This document shows, piece by piece, positions 1 to 6,921 of a DNA stretch of 17,880 nt; the stretch's first letter is position 1; each line of letters opens with the position of its first letter. A model generated the notes under the pieces. It had not been told where the DNA came from and made no database searches. It saw nothing but the letters and a program-made list of their open reading frames with translations. A program made the position numbers and the translations under genes. The stretch is taken from positions 1 through 17,880 of the forward strand of contig JBPYFK010000123.1 of NCBI GenBank assembly GCA_051984675.1. The letters are read 5' to 3'. This DNA comes from JBPYFK01 sp051984675. Its GTDB lineage: Bacteria; Actinomycetota; Actinomycetes; Mycobacteriales; Pseudonocardiaceae.

Positions 1-118
1 CGACCCCATCGCCGAACGCTCGCTGGGCAACCACCCGCAGGCGTACTCGCACCTGGGGTTGATCCGCTGCGCCCAACTGCTGGCGGACTCGAACACGGCA
101 GCCGCACAACCGGCATAA
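1..118 (+). CDS. C-terminal fragment of a glycoside hydrolase family 15 (glucoamylase/trehalase-like) protein
   Basis: Only the last 38 codons are in the window, reading from base 2 to the TAA at 116-118. The peptide contains LGNHPQAYSHLGLIR. This resembles the C-terminal signature of bacterial GH15 enzymes (LGNFPQAFSHLALV-type), which hydrolyse alpha-glucosidic bonds in maltodextrins or trehalose. The catalytic part lies outside the window, so substrate cannot be decided. A strong hairpin follows 13 bases after the stop. The convergent LacI-family gene next door would fit a sugar-related locus, but that link is inference. The family call rests on one short motif. Confidence 0.7.
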   Translation, partial: DPIAERSLGNHPQAYSHLGLIRCAQLLADSNTAAAQPA

Positions 119-131
119 GCGTCACAATGTC

Positions 132-162
132 GCGCCCCTGCCCGGTTTCCGGGCAGGGGCGC
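132..162 (+). terminator. Intrinsic terminator after the GH15 gene
   Basis: A perfect 14-bp inverted repeat (arms 132-145 and 149-162) encloses a 3-nt TTT loop and is followed by TTTATG. It starts 13 bases after the GH15 stop codon. The weak T-tract is usual for high-GC actinobacteria. It lies beyond the 3' end of the convergent lacI-type gene and could block read-through from that side too, although no T-tract faces that way. Confidence 0.85.
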
Positions 163-224
163 TTTATGTGCTGTTGCTGGATGCACCCATGCGCCAACCC
201 ATGCCATCTGGCGCTGACGACGCC

Positions 225-1325
225 TTACGGGCCGAACCAACGTTCTTCGGTCAACCTCGGCGGGCCGGATGTGGCACCCGTGATGAGTTGCGTCTCCAGC
301 CGCACTTCGCGGGGCTTGCCGGGATCTGCCGTTTCCAGCAGCAACCGCCCGGCGGCGCGCCCTTTCTCCAGGATCGGCTGCCGAACGGTCGTGAGCCCGA
401 CCCGCTCGGCCTCGCTGATCCCGTCGAAGCCCGTGACCGTGAGGTCGTCCGGCACGCGCAGGCCCCGCCGCTTGGCCTCGTTCAGCGTTCCCAGCGCCAG
501 GATGTCCGACGTGCAGACGATCGCCGTGATGTCCGGGTACATGTCGAGCAGTTGCCGTGCCGCCGAGGCACCGGCGTCCGGCGTGTGGTCGAACCGCTCC
601 ACCACAGGCACCCTCGTCCAGTCCACCCCTGCCTCGCTGAACGACTCCGCGAGCGCGGTCAGGCGGGCCTTCTGCACGTGGTAGTTGGCGGCGTGCTGCC
701 GCTGCACGGACGCCAGCCCGTCGTTGCGCGATCGAGCCAGCCGCATGCACAGCACGCCGATCTGGCGGTGCCCGAGCCCGACCACGTGCTTGGCCACCGA
801 CTGCGCCGCGGCCGTGTCGTCGATGCCGACCCGGTCGAGCCGGTCGACGCGCGGCTGGTCGCAGATCACCACCGGCACGGGCCGTTCCATCACGGCCGCC
901 AGGTGCGGGTCGTCGTCCGGGACGGAGTAGACGACGAAGCCGTCCACACCGGCCCGGTGCACCGACACGACGTCTTCGCGTTCGGGGTTGGCAGGCACGA
1001 GCAACAGCCCCTGGCCGGCGTCCTCACACTCCAACGCCAGACCTTCGAGGAAGCCGACCGCTGCCGGGTCGCGGAAGGCGTAGGAGAGGTTTTCGGTGAG
1101 CAACAGACCGACCGCGCCCGCCTTCCGCGTCCGCAGCGAGCGCGCCACCGGATCCGGCCCGGGGTAGCCCAGCCGGCGTGCGGTGTCGAGCACTCGCTTG
1201 CGGAGTTCGGGTGAGAGTTGGTCTGGACGGTTGTATGCGTTGGAGACCGTCGTCCGGGAGACTCCCAGCTCAGCTGCGAGGGAAGCGAGCGTCGCTGGCC
1301 GCCGGGCATTCGTTGACCGCGCCAT
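225..1325 (-). CDS. LacI-family transcriptional regulator
   Basis: This 366-aa protein has the full LacI/GalR layout. An N-terminal helix-turn-helix at about residues 11-31 (TLASLAAELGVSRTTVSNAY) is followed by a hinge helix at about 57-66 (PDPVARSLRT). The rest is a periplasmic-binding-protein-like effector domain containing VCTSDILALG and VTGFDGISEA. A longer frame opens at 1385. I prefer the ATG at 1325 because homologues begin just before the HTH and because a -10 box TACGGT (1337-1332) sits exactly 6 nt upstream, typical of leaderless actinobacterial genes. A perfect palindrome covers this -10, so the protein probably represses itself. The effector is unknown; the neighbouring GH15 gene hints at a glucan or trehalose signal. 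Confidence 0.93.
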   Translation of the reverse strand: MARSTNARRPATLASLAAELGVSRTTVSNAYNRPDQLSPELRKRVLDTARRLGYPGPDPVARSLRTRKAGAVGLLLTENLSYAFRDPAAVGFLEGLALECEDAGQGLLLVPANPEREDVVSVHRAGVDGFVVYSVPDDDPHLAAVMERPVPVVICDQPRVDRLDRVGIDDTAAAQSVAKHVVGLGHRQIGVLCMRLARSRNDGLASVQRQHAANYHVQKARLTALAESFSEAGVDWTRVPVVERFDHTPDAGASAARQLLDMYPDITAIVCTSDILALGTLNEAKRRGLRVPDDLTVTGFDGISEAERVGLTTVRQPILEKGRAAGRLLLETADPGKPREVRLETQLITGATSGPPRLTEERWFGP

Positions 1326-1329
1326 GGAC

Positions 1330-1344
1330 GAACCGTAACGGTTC
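1330..1344 (-). promoter_or_regulatory. Probable LacI autoregulatory operator overlapping a leaderless -10 box
   Basis: GAACCGTaACGGTTC is a perfect 7-bp inverted repeat with a single central base. The minus-strand hexamer TACGGT (1337-1332, TAnnnT) lies inside it. The interval TCGTCC (6 nt) then leads straight to the ATG at 1325. Binding of the LacI-family dimer here would block its own promoter. Binding itself is inferred. Confidence 0.65.
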
Positions 1345-1410
1345 AGAACTGTCTGGTGAAGCAGGGATGACACAGATCCCATCATCTTGACAGCTGGGAA
1401 GATGAACTAC

Positions 1411-1427
1411 CCTTCAGTATTTGAAGG
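1411..1427. repeat. Inverted repeat in the lacI/gerW divergent region
   Basis: CCTTCAgtattTGAAGG has perfect 6-bp arms and a 5-nt spacer. It lies 86 bp upstream of the lacI-type start and 144 bp upstream of the gerW-like start. It could be an operator for a second regulator. It does not share its half-site with the palindrome at 1330-1344. Confidence 0.35.
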
Positions 1428-1506
1428 CTATCTGACCAGGAAAAACGGATAAACGATACGGATTGGTTCATCATTTCGGGTGAAGAATCGGTTCCGGTTC
1501 TCATCA

Positions 1507-1561
1507 CCTGCGGGTCGGCGATCGCTGGCGCACACTGTCGCCACGGCCGATCACCCGCAGG
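1507..1561 (+). promoter_or_regulatory. Long potential stem-loop in the gerW leader, touching the Shine-Dalgarno sequence
   Basis: Arms 1507-1515 and 1553-1561 pair perfectly over 9 bp. After a 3-nt bulge (1550-1552), 1516-1519 pairs with 1546-1549. Inside that, TGGCG (1526-1530) pairs with CGCCA (1539-1543) around an 8-nt loop. This gives about 18 base pairs in total. The 3' arm ends with the first three bases (AGG) of the AGGAGG ribosome-binding site at 1559-1564. The structure could limit translation of the next gene, provided transcription starts upstream of 1507. That start site was not identified. Confidence 0.45.
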
Positions 1562-1570
1562 AGGTTCCCG

Positions 1571-1948
1571 ATGCCGAGCGCCCAGCCGAAGACACCGCTG
1601 TCGAAGATCGGAAACGGTCCCCGGATCTCGAATGTCGCCGAGAAGCTGTCCGAGGTGTTCAGCGTGGAGCAGGTCTTCGCCGAACCCTTGCAGCTGAAGG
1701 GACTCACGCTGGTCCCGGTGGCACGGATCAGCGGGGGCGGTGGCGGTGGCGCGGACGGCAGCGGTCTCGGCGGTCGGGCGAAGCCCCTAGGGGCGTTGCT
1801 GGTCCGCGACGGCGAGGTGACCTGGCTTCCCACCCCAGACGTCAACCGCATCGTGCTCGCGGTCTCTGGAGTCATGGCCCTGATGCTTGTCCTAAGCATC
1901 TTCAAGCGAAGGAAAATCACTCGGTCTAACGAATCTGGGCAGGCATGA
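1571..1948 (+). CDS. GerW/YtfJ-family (sporulation-protein-like) small membrane protein
   Basis: The 125-aa product shows the GerW/YtfJ pattern. EKLSEVFSVEQVFAEPLQLKG (residues 24-44) leads into a strand TLVPVARIS and a glycine-rich stretch (about 55-68). GGRAKPLGALLVRDGEVTWLP follows. One transmembrane helix lies at about residues 92-111 and is followed by a basic FKRRK, so the N-terminal domain should be outside and the short tail cytoplasmic. The family is named for a Bacillus spore protein and Streptomyces GerW, and its biochemical role is not established. AGGAGG (1559-1564) is 6 nt from the ATG, which fixes the start. The overlapping minus-strand frame (1504-2109) has no recognisable protein. 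Confidence 0.85.
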   Translation: MPSAQPKTPLSKIGNGPRISNVAEKLSEVFSVEQVFAEPLQLKGLTLVPVARISGGGGGGADGSGLGGRAKPLGALLVRDGEVTWLPTPDVNRIVLAVSGVMALMLVLSIFKRRKITRSNESGQA

Positions 1949-1955
1949 TCCGGTG

Positions 1956-1990
1956 CGCTGGTTGGGCAGCACGGTTGCCCCCAGCCAGCG
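1956..1990 (+). terminator. Possible terminator hairpin after the GerW-like gene
   Basis: CGCTGG (1956-1961) pairs with CCAGCG (1985-1990), and GGGCA (1964-1968) pairs with TGCCC (1976-1980). An asymmetric internal loop separates them and the apical loop is 7 nt. The hairpin begins 8 bases after the stop codon. No T-tract follows, so termination is uncertain. Confidence 0.4.
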
Positions 1991-2069
1991 ACGGGCGGCC
2001 CTCGGATCGAGTGCGGGAGTTTCGCCACCCTTGGGCCCGCGAATCCGGCCCAGCCAGGGGACGAGCGCG

Positions 2070-2099
2070 GCTGGCCGGACACGCCAGCTACCGTGGTAG
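2070..2099 (+). promoter_or_regulatory. Promoter with two adjoining inverted repeats
   Basis: A TAnnnT -10 box, TACCGT, lies at 2089-2094, placing a start near 2101 and a leader of about 32 nt. Two inverted repeats share a base here: GCTGGC/GCCAGC (2070-2075 and 2083-2088) and CTACC/GGTAG (2088-2092 and 2095-2099). The second straddles the -10, as an operator would. No clear -35 is seen. Confidence 0.45.
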
Positions 2100-2132
2100 C
2101 GGAAGTCATTGCGTCGTGAGGAGAGTCCCGTC

Positions 2133-2498
2133 ATGCCGCAGCACGCGCAGCACGCCACCCTGCACCACCACGGCTACGTCGAACGGGTCACCATGTCGAG
2201 TGCGATGTCCCGGTCCGACCGGCTGCGCCGGATGGAGCCTGACGAGGTCATGCGTACCCCGGAGGAGGTCGCCGAGTGGCTCGTGAGCACGCTCCGCGCG
2301 GCGATGGGCAAGCCGGAGGAGGACGAAGGCTTCCAGGACGAGCGCGAGCTGTGGCTGGACCTGGCCCGCAACGGCGAGTCCATCACGACCGGTCTGGGTG
2401 ACGGGCCGACGATCAGCGCCGAAGCCGTGTGGGACACCGACTGCCAGTGCGAGGCGCCACCACTCGTCCCGGTCACCACCAACAAGAAACGCCGCTGA
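2133..2498 (+). CDS. Hypothetical protein, 121 aa
   Basis: I do not recognise a family. The protein starts with a histidine-rich segment (HATLHHHGYVERVTMSS). A charged helical part follows (about residues 27-75, with MEPDEVMRTPEEVAEWLVSTL). It ends with CQC at 104-106 and a basic tail NKKRR. It has no signal peptide or membrane segment, so it is probably cytoplasmic. GAGGAG (2118-2123) lies 9 nt before the ATG at 2133. A TTG in the same frame at 2109 is less likely because it sits upstream of that ribosome-binding site. Its own promoter candidate lies at 2089-2094. It converges on rlmB with only 6 bp between stop codons. Confidence 0.75.
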   Translation: MPQHAQHATLHHHGYVERVTMSSAMSRSDRLRRMEPDEVMRTPEEVAEWLVSTLRAAMGKPEEDEGFQDERELWLDLARNGESITTGLGDGPTISAEAVWDTDCQCEAPPLVPVTTNKKRR

Positions 2499-2510
2499 GC
2501 GCGTTCAGCG
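2493..2510. terminator. Small palindrome joining the convergent stops of the hypothetical gene and rlmB
   Basis: CGCTGA (2493-2498) and TCAGCG (2505-2510) are exact inverted repeats around a 6-nt loop. The TGA stop of the + gene and the TGA stop of the - gene are each the inner end of an arm. It may serve as a weak bidirectional terminator. No T-tract is present. Confidence 0.35.
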
Positions 2511-3464
2511 CAGCCGGCGGAGGCGAGCGACCTCGGCCAGCAGGATGCCGGCCGCCACCGAGGCGTTCAGCGACTCCACACCCGACGCCATCGGAATGGA
2601 CACCGTCTGGTCGCACGTCTCCCGCACCAACCGGGACAGCCCGCGCCCTTCCGAACCGAGCACGATCACCAGCGGGTCGGCCGCGAGCGCCAGGTCGTCG
2701 GAGGTGACGTCACCGTCGGCGTCCAGACCAACAGACATCAGGCCCTCGGACTGCAACCATTTCAGGCTGCGGGTGAGGTTGGTGACCCGGGCGACTGGAA
2801 TCCGCGCCGCCGTGCCCGCGCTGGTGCGCCAGGCGACCGCGGTCATCCCGGCGCTGCGTCGCTGCGGCAGTAGCACGCCGTGCGCGCCGAAGGCCGCCGC
2901 CGACCGGATGACCGCGCCGAGATTGCGCGGGTCGGTGACGCCGTCGAGCGCGACGAGCAGCGGCGGGCGGCCGGTGTTGCGCGCCTCCGCCAGCACGTCC
3001 TCGGGCTGCTGGTACTCGTACGGCGGGACCTGGAGGGCCAGCCCCTGGTGCACCGCACCACCGGTCACACGGTCCACTTCGGACCGTTGCACCTCCAGCA
3101 CCGGAATTCCCCGGGAGTTCGCGGTCTGCACCGCCTCCGTGACCCGGTCGTCGATGTCGAGGCCCAGCGCCACGTACAGCGCCGTCGCGGGCACTCCGGC
3201 GCGCAGGCACTCCGCCACCGGGTTGCGCCCGGCGACCAGCTCCGGCGCCTCGGCTGCCGCCCTGCGGCGCTGCTCGCGCTGCTTGTCCAGCTTCGCCTTG
3301 GCTTCGGCGCGCTTGCGCGCAGGGTGCTTGAACCGGTCCTCCGCCTTCGGCGTCGGCTTGCGGCCTTCCAGCGCCTTGCGGCGCTGGCCGCCGGAGCCGA
3401 CCACCATGCCCTTCTTGGTCCCGGGCTTGCGCTTCGCTCCGCGACGCTTGTCGTTGCCTGGCAC
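2505..3464 (-). CDS. rlmB: 23S rRNA (guanosine-2251-2'-O)-methyltransferase RlmB / TrmH-family SPOUT enzyme
   Basis: The 319-aa product uses S-adenosylmethionine to methylate a ribose in 23S rRNA. A lysine/arginine-rich extension occupies about residues 1-72, as is common in actinobacterial homologues. The substrate-binding domain follows at about 76-150 (starting LVAGRNPVAECLRAG). The knotted SPOUT domain at about 167-319 has all three motifs: DPRNLGAVIRSA (178-189), VLGSEGRGL (268-276) and IPMASGVESLNASVA (290-304). The GTG start at 3464 is 3 nt after the cysS stop, with AAGGACAG in the cysS tail as ribosome-binding site, so it is cotranscribed with cysS. RlmB is the likely substrate class, but a tRNA or other rRNA target cannot be excluded from sequence. 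Confidence 0.95.
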   Translation of the reverse strand: MPGNDKRRGAKRKPGTKKGMVVGSGGQRRKALEGRKPTPKAEDRFKHPARKRAEAKAKLDKQREQRRRAAAEAPELVAGRNPVAECLRAGVPATALYVALGLDIDDRVTEAVQTANSRGIPVLEVQRSEVDRVTGGAVHQGLALQVPPYEYQQPEDVLAEARNTGRPPLLVALDGVTDPRNLGAVIRSAAAFGAHGVLLPQRRSAGMTAVAWRTSAGTAARIPVARVTNLTRSLKWLQSEGLMSVGLDADGDVTSDDLALAADPLVIVLGSEGRGLSRLVRETCDQTVSIPMASGVESLNASVAAGILLAEVARLRRLR

Positions 3465-3467
3465 GGG

Positions 3468-4862
3468 TTACCTGTCCTTCAAAGTCCACTGTGGACCGTC
3501 GGGGGTGTCCTCAACGGCGATGCCCGAGGCGAGCAGGCGGTCGCGCAGCTCGTCGGCGGCGGCGAAATCCCGTGTCGCGCGGGCCTGTTGGCGCTGTTCC
3601 AGCATCGCTTCCACCAGCGTGCCGAGCGCCCGGTGCGCGGCATCGTCCGCACCCGCGTCAGCGGACCACTGCTCGGACAACGGGTCCAGCCCGAGGATGT
3701 CGGTCATCGTCCGCACCGACGCCGCCGCCGAACGCGCCGCGTCGTCCTCGCCGCGATCCAGGGCAGCGTTGCCCTCGCGCAGGACGTTGTGCACGGCGGC
3801 CATGGCCTGCGGGGTGGACAGGTCGTCGTCCATCGCCTCGGTGAACTCGGCGCACACCGGGCCGAAGTCGACGCTGCCGGCCCGTTGCACCACCCGGCGC
3901 AGGAACGTCTCGACCCGCCGGTACGCGGCGACCGCCTCCGCCAGCGCCGGCTCGGAGTACTCGATCGTGGACCGGTAGTGCGGTGTGACCAGGTAGTACC
4001 GCAGCTCGGCCGCGCGGGCACGCCGCAGCATCGCCGGAATCGTCAGGGTGTTGCCCAGCGACTTCGACATCTTCTCGCCGCTCATCGTCACCCAGGCGTT
4101 GTGCAGCCAGTACCGGGCGAACCCGTCGCCGGCCGCGCGGGACTGCGCCCGCTCGTTCTCGTGGTGCGGGAACACCAGGTCCAGCCCACCGCCGTGGATG
4201 TCGAACTCGCTGCCCAGGTAGTGCGTGGCCATGGCGGAGCACTCCAGATGCCAGCCGGGGCGGCCCGCGCCCCACGGCGTCTGCCAGCTGGGCTCGCCCG
4301 GCTTGGCCGCTTTCCACAGCGTGAAGTCGCGGCGGTCCCGCTTGCCGCTGGCCAGCGTCTCGCCCTGCTGGACCTCGTCGAGCCGCTGCCCGGACAGCTG
4401 GCCGTACTCCTCGGCGAACGACGGCACCGAGAAGTAGACGTCACCTTCGGCGGCGTAGGCGTGGCCACGCTCGATCAGTCGCTGGATCAGCTCGATCATC
4501 TGCGGGATGTGGCCGGTGGCGCGCGGGGTCGCTGACGGCGGCAGGCAGCCGAGCTGGTCGTAGGCGGTCTCAAAGGCACGCTCGTGCGTGGCCGCCCACT
4601 CCCACCAGGGCCGCTCGGCTTCGGCGGCCTTGGTGAGGATCTTGTCGTCGATGTCGGTGACGTTGCGGACCAGCAGGACGTCGTAGCCGTTGTGCCGCAA
4701 CCAGCGGCGCAGCACGTCGAAGTTCAGCCCGCTGCGCACGTGTCCGATGTGCGGGAGCCCCTGCACGGTGGCACCACAGACGTAAATCGACGCCACGCCG
4801 ATGCTGCGCGGGTGGAACTCGCGCGTGGTCCGGGTTGCCGTGTCGTGGAGGTGCAGGCTCAC
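3468..4862 (-). CDS. cysS: Cysteine--tRNA ligase
   Basis: This 464-aa class Ia synthetase charges tRNA-Cys in the cytoplasm. The HIGH motif is at residues 38-41 (GLPHIGHVR) and KMSKSLGN is at 264-271. The zinc ligands expected for CysRS are present as C29, C208, H233 and E237. The anticodon-binding region forms the C-terminal third. KMSKSLGN and the full length argue for CysS rather than the mycothiol ligase MshC. I start at the GTG at 4862 because homologues begin MSLxLHDT and a -10 TACCAT sits 7 nt upstream. The open frame continues to 4955 without conserved sequence. rlmB follows directly in the same transcript. Confidence 0.96.
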   Translation of the reverse strand: MSLHLHDTATRTTREFHPRSIGVASIYVCGATVQGLPHIGHVRSGLNFDVLRRWLRHNGYDVLLVRNVTDIDDKILTKAAEAERPWWEWAATHERAFETAYDQLGCLPPSATPRATGHIPQMIELIQRLIERGHAYAAEGDVYFSVPSFAEEYGQLSGQRLDEVQQGETLASGKRDRRDFTLWKAAKPGEPSWQTPWGAGRPGWHLECSAMATHYLGSEFDIHGGGLDLVFPHHENERAQSRAAGDGFARYWLHNAWVTMSGEKMSKSLGNTLTIPAMLRRARAAELRYYLVTPHYRSTIEYSEPALAEAVAAYRRVETFLRRVVQRAGSVDFGPVCAEFTEAMDDDLSTPQAMAAVHNVLREGNAALDRGEDDAARSAAASVRTMTDILGLDPLSEQWSADAGADDAAHRALGTLVEAMLEQRQQARATRDFAAADELRDRLLASGIAVEDTPDGPQWTLKDR

Positions 4863-4869
4863 ACCTGCG

Positions 4870-4875
4870 ATGGTA
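4870..4875 (-). promoter_or_regulatory. Leaderless -10 box for cysS
   Basis: TACCAT on the minus strand (4875-4870) is separated by 7 nt from the GTG at 4862. No properly spaced Shine-Dalgarno is present. This fits leaderless transcription starting at or within a base of the start codon. No -35 is evident. Confidence 0.55.
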
Positions 4876-4926
4876 CGGGTGCGGCCTTGCCCCGAGATGG
4901 ATGGGCACTGCCCTGAGCTGGTCGGG

Positions 4927-5610
4927 TTAGAGAGCGCCGGACCGCCGCAGGGCACTCAGCAGCGCGTCCGGTCGCTCGGCGGTCGGCAAGGGGTCGACGA
5001 TCTCCACCTGGCAGCCCACTTCGGCGGCGCCACCGTCGGCCTCCACGCTGTCCCCGATCATCAGCGCGTCCTCCGGGGCGACGCCGAGGCGCTCACAGGC
5101 GCGCAGGAACAGCTTCGGCTCCGGCTTGATCATGCCTTCGAGGTAGGACAGGAAGTACTCGTCGACGAGGTCGTACACCCCCACCCGCTGGAACGCGGGC
5201 CGGATGTCGAAAGCGATGTTGCTGATCACGGCCACCGGAATGCCGTTTTCCCGCAGCCCGTGCAGCACCTCGGTGGTGTCCGGGTAAGGCGTCCAGCGTG
5301 CGGGATCAACGAGCCCGCCGTAGAGCTTCTCGGCGACGTCCTCGCTCGCCCCGGCTCCCCGGAGTACCGCCAGGTACACCTTCCGGTGCAGCTCGGGGTC
5401 GAGGTCGCGGTTCTCCCACGCGTACTCGTATTCGGGGCCGAGCGCGACGGCCTGCTGGCTCGGTGCCGTCATGCGACGCATGATCTCGGTCTGCGCTTCG
5501 ACGTCGACCGGGTTGCCGTCGACGTCGGTGGCGCCAGCCAGCCAGGTTTCGTCGTGTTCGAGTCGGAAAAGGGTGCCGGAGAAGTCGAGAAGTACTGCTC
5601 GCACGGTCAC
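4927..5610 (-). CDS. HAD-superfamily hydrolase-like protein
   Basis: The 227-aa protein has a Rossmann-type HAD fold with a helical cap. Motif I is LLDFSGTLF with nucleophile D9; the usual second Asp (position 11) is Ser. Motif II is VISN (S130), motif III is K162 in MIKPEPK, and motif IV is IGDSVEADGG with D187 and D192. The Ser at position 11 removes the usual acid/base of HAD phosphatases, so catalysis may differ or be lost. The substrate is unknown. The GTG at 5610 lies exactly 6 nt after a TACTGT -10 box (leaderless). A GTG at 5604 with AAAGG 6 nt upstream is the alternative. It lies between ispF and cysS, 64 bp before the latter. Confidence 0.9.
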   Translation of the reverse strand: MTVRAVLLDFSGTLFRLEHDETWLAGATDVDGNPVDVEAQTEIMRRMTAPSQQAVALGPEYEYAWENRDLDPELHRKVYLAVLRGAGASEDVAEKLYGGLVDPARWTPYPDTTEVLHGLRENGIPVAVISNIAFDIRPAFQRVGVYDLVDEYFLSYLEGMIKPEPKLFLRACERLGVAPEDALMIGDSVEADGGAAEVGCQVEIVDPLPTAERPDALLSALRRSGAL

Positions 5611-5616
5611 CCTTTC

Positions 5617-5622
5617 ACAGTA
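5617..5622 (-). promoter_or_regulatory. Leaderless -10 box for the HAD-like gene
   Basis: TACTGT (5622-5617) fits TAnnnT and is followed by GAAAGG, then GTG at 5610. The spacing matches the other leaderless-type starts in this window. The GAAAGG could instead act as a ribosome-binding site for the GTG at 5604 if transcription begins further upstream. Confidence 0.5.
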
Positions 5623-5704
5623 CGGGCCGGATGCCGTTTCCCCGATATCACGTGCGACACACCCGAGCGGCGCAACGCATCACAGCGTCCAATGTGGACA
5701 CCCG

Positions 5705-6181
5705 TCATTCGGCCGGGACCACCAGGGCGGTGGCGATGGCCGCCACTCCCTCGCCCCGGCCGGTCAGCCCCAGGCCATCGCTGGTCGTTCCAGATACCGA
5801 GACGGGGGCACCTACCGCTTCCGAGAGCACCCGCTGCGCCTCCGCGCGCCGCTTGCCGATCCGCGGCGCGTTCCCGATCACCTGCACGGAGGCGTTGCCC
5901 ACCTGGAAGCCGGCCGCCGCCAGCCGGGAAACCACCTCCGTCAGGAGGTCCACTCCGTGGGCACCGGCCCACCGCTCGTCGCCGGTGCCGAAGACCGCGC
6001 CGAGGTCGCCGAGCCCGGCAGCCGACAGCAGCGCGTCACACAGGGCGTGCGAGACGACATCGCCGTCCGAGTGACCTGAGCAACCCGCGACGTCCGGCCA
6101 GTGCAACCCGGCCATCCAGCACTCCCGGCCAACCTGCACCGGGTGCACGTCCACGCCTTGCCCAACCCGGGGCCAGCTCAC
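5705..6181 (-). CDS. ispF: 2-C-methyl-D-erythritol 2,4-cyclodiphosphate synthase
   Basis: IspF is the fifth enzyme of the MEP isoprenoid pathway. It cyclises the CDP-methylerythritol 2-phosphate intermediate with release of CMP. The 158-aa product has the metal ligands D11 and H13 (GQGVDVHPV) and H45 within GHSDGDVVSHALCDALL. It also has the family's NAPRIGKRRAEAQ and TTSDGLGLTGRGEG segments. Length is normal for the family, which works as a trimer. The GTG start at 6181 overlaps the ispD TGA in a GTGA arrangement, so the two are translationally coupled. A 94-bp gap with a separate promoter candidate separates it from the HAD gene. Confidence 0.97.
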   Translation of the reverse strand: MSWPRVGQGVDVHPVQVGRECWMAGLHWPDVAGCSGHSDGDVVSHALCDALLSAAGLGDLGAVFGTGDERWAGAHGVDLLTEVVSRLAAAGFQVGNASVQVIGNAPRIGKRRAEAQRVLSEAVGAPVSVSGTTSDGLGLTGRGEGVAAIATALVVPAE

Positions 6182-6876
6182 AACGGCTCCTCAGTCGTTT
6201 CCGCGGCCAGCACGGCCTCGGCGATCGCCAGATCAAAGCGCGTCGTGACCTTCAAGGCGTGCGGGTGCCCCGGAACGGTCACCACCGGCTTCCCGATGCG
6301 TTCCACCAAGCCGGCATCGTCGGTCGCGCTGTCGCCGTCCGCCTGGTATGCCGCACGCAGAACGTCGATCGCGAAGCCCTGCGGCGTCTGGACCGCCCGC
6401 AGGCACGACCGGTCCACCGTCGCCGTGACCGTGCCACCGGCGTCAACTTCCTTGATCGTGTCGGACACGGGCAGAACCGGGATCACCGCGGGAGCGCCCT
6501 CGGCCACCGCTCGCGCTACCGCACAGATCATGGACCCAGGGGTGAACGCCCGGGCGGCGTCATGCACGAGGACGACGTGGGCGTCCGGCGCCACGCGTTC
6601 CGCTTCGGCCAGCGCCAGCCGGACCGAATCTGTGCGCTCCGCCCCGCCGGCCACCACGTGCACCGAAGGTCCCAGAGTGTGAAGTTCGGCACGTACGGCC
6701 GCTACTTCAGCGGAGGGTGCCGCGACCACGACGTGCCGCACACAGCCCGAGTCGATCAAGCCACGAACCGCGCGCAGAAGCAACGATTCACCGCGTACCG
6801 GGACGAGCGCTTTGGGCACACTCGCGCCGAGACGCTCCCCGCGCCCAGCGGCGGGGACCAGCGCGACAACGTTCAT
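6178..6876 (-). CDS. ispD: 2-C-methyl-D-erythritol 4-phosphate cytidylyltransferase
   Basis: IspD transfers CMP from CTP to methylerythritol 4-phosphate in the MEP pathway. The 232-aa protein has the nucleotide-binding PAAGRGERLG (8-17) with K22 close behind. Further family motifs are GGAERTDSVRLAL, VHDAARAF, LRAVQTPQGF and TDDAGLVE. Size fits the monofunctional enzyme. ispD and ispF are separate proteins, not the IspDF fusion of some proteobacteria. The ATG at 6876 is 45 bp downstream of carD, so all three are probably cotranscribed. The ribosome-binding site is weak (GGA 7 nt upstream). Confidence 0.97.
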   Translation of the reverse strand: MNVVALVPAAGRGERLGASVPKALVPVRGESLLLRAVRGLIDSGCVRHVVVAAPSAEVAAVRAELHTLGPSVHVVAGGAERTDSVRLALAEAERVAPDAHVVLVHDAARAFTPGSMICAVARAVAEGAPAVIPVLPVSDTIKEVDAGGTVTATVDRSCLRAVQTPQGFAIDVLRAAYQADGDSATDDAGLVERIGKPVVTVPGHPHALKVTTRFDLAIAEAVLAAETTEEPL

Positions 6877-6921
6877 CAGCGTCCGGTGCTCATCTCGGAC
6901 AGCGGGTCAGACGCACCGAAC

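Noticed and set aside
168..1214. 348-codon + strand frame opposite the LacI-type gene
   Set aside because: It lacks any family pattern and is rich in Arg, His and Val. The opposite strand encodes a complete LacI-family protein.
1504..2109. 201-codon minus-strand frame over the GerW-like gene
   Set aside because: The + strand frame has a strong AGGAGG, a family match and a transmembrane helix. The minus frame has none of these.
2398..4535. Long + strand frames opposite rlmB and cysS
   Set aside because: They have no recognisable domain, are Arg/Ser/Ala-rich in composition, and lie fully antisense to rlmB and cysS.
5604..5606. Alternative GTG start for the HAD-like gene
   Set aside because: AAAGG is well spaced for it, but the leaderless -10 points to GTG 5610. 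It remains possible and changes the protein by only two residues.
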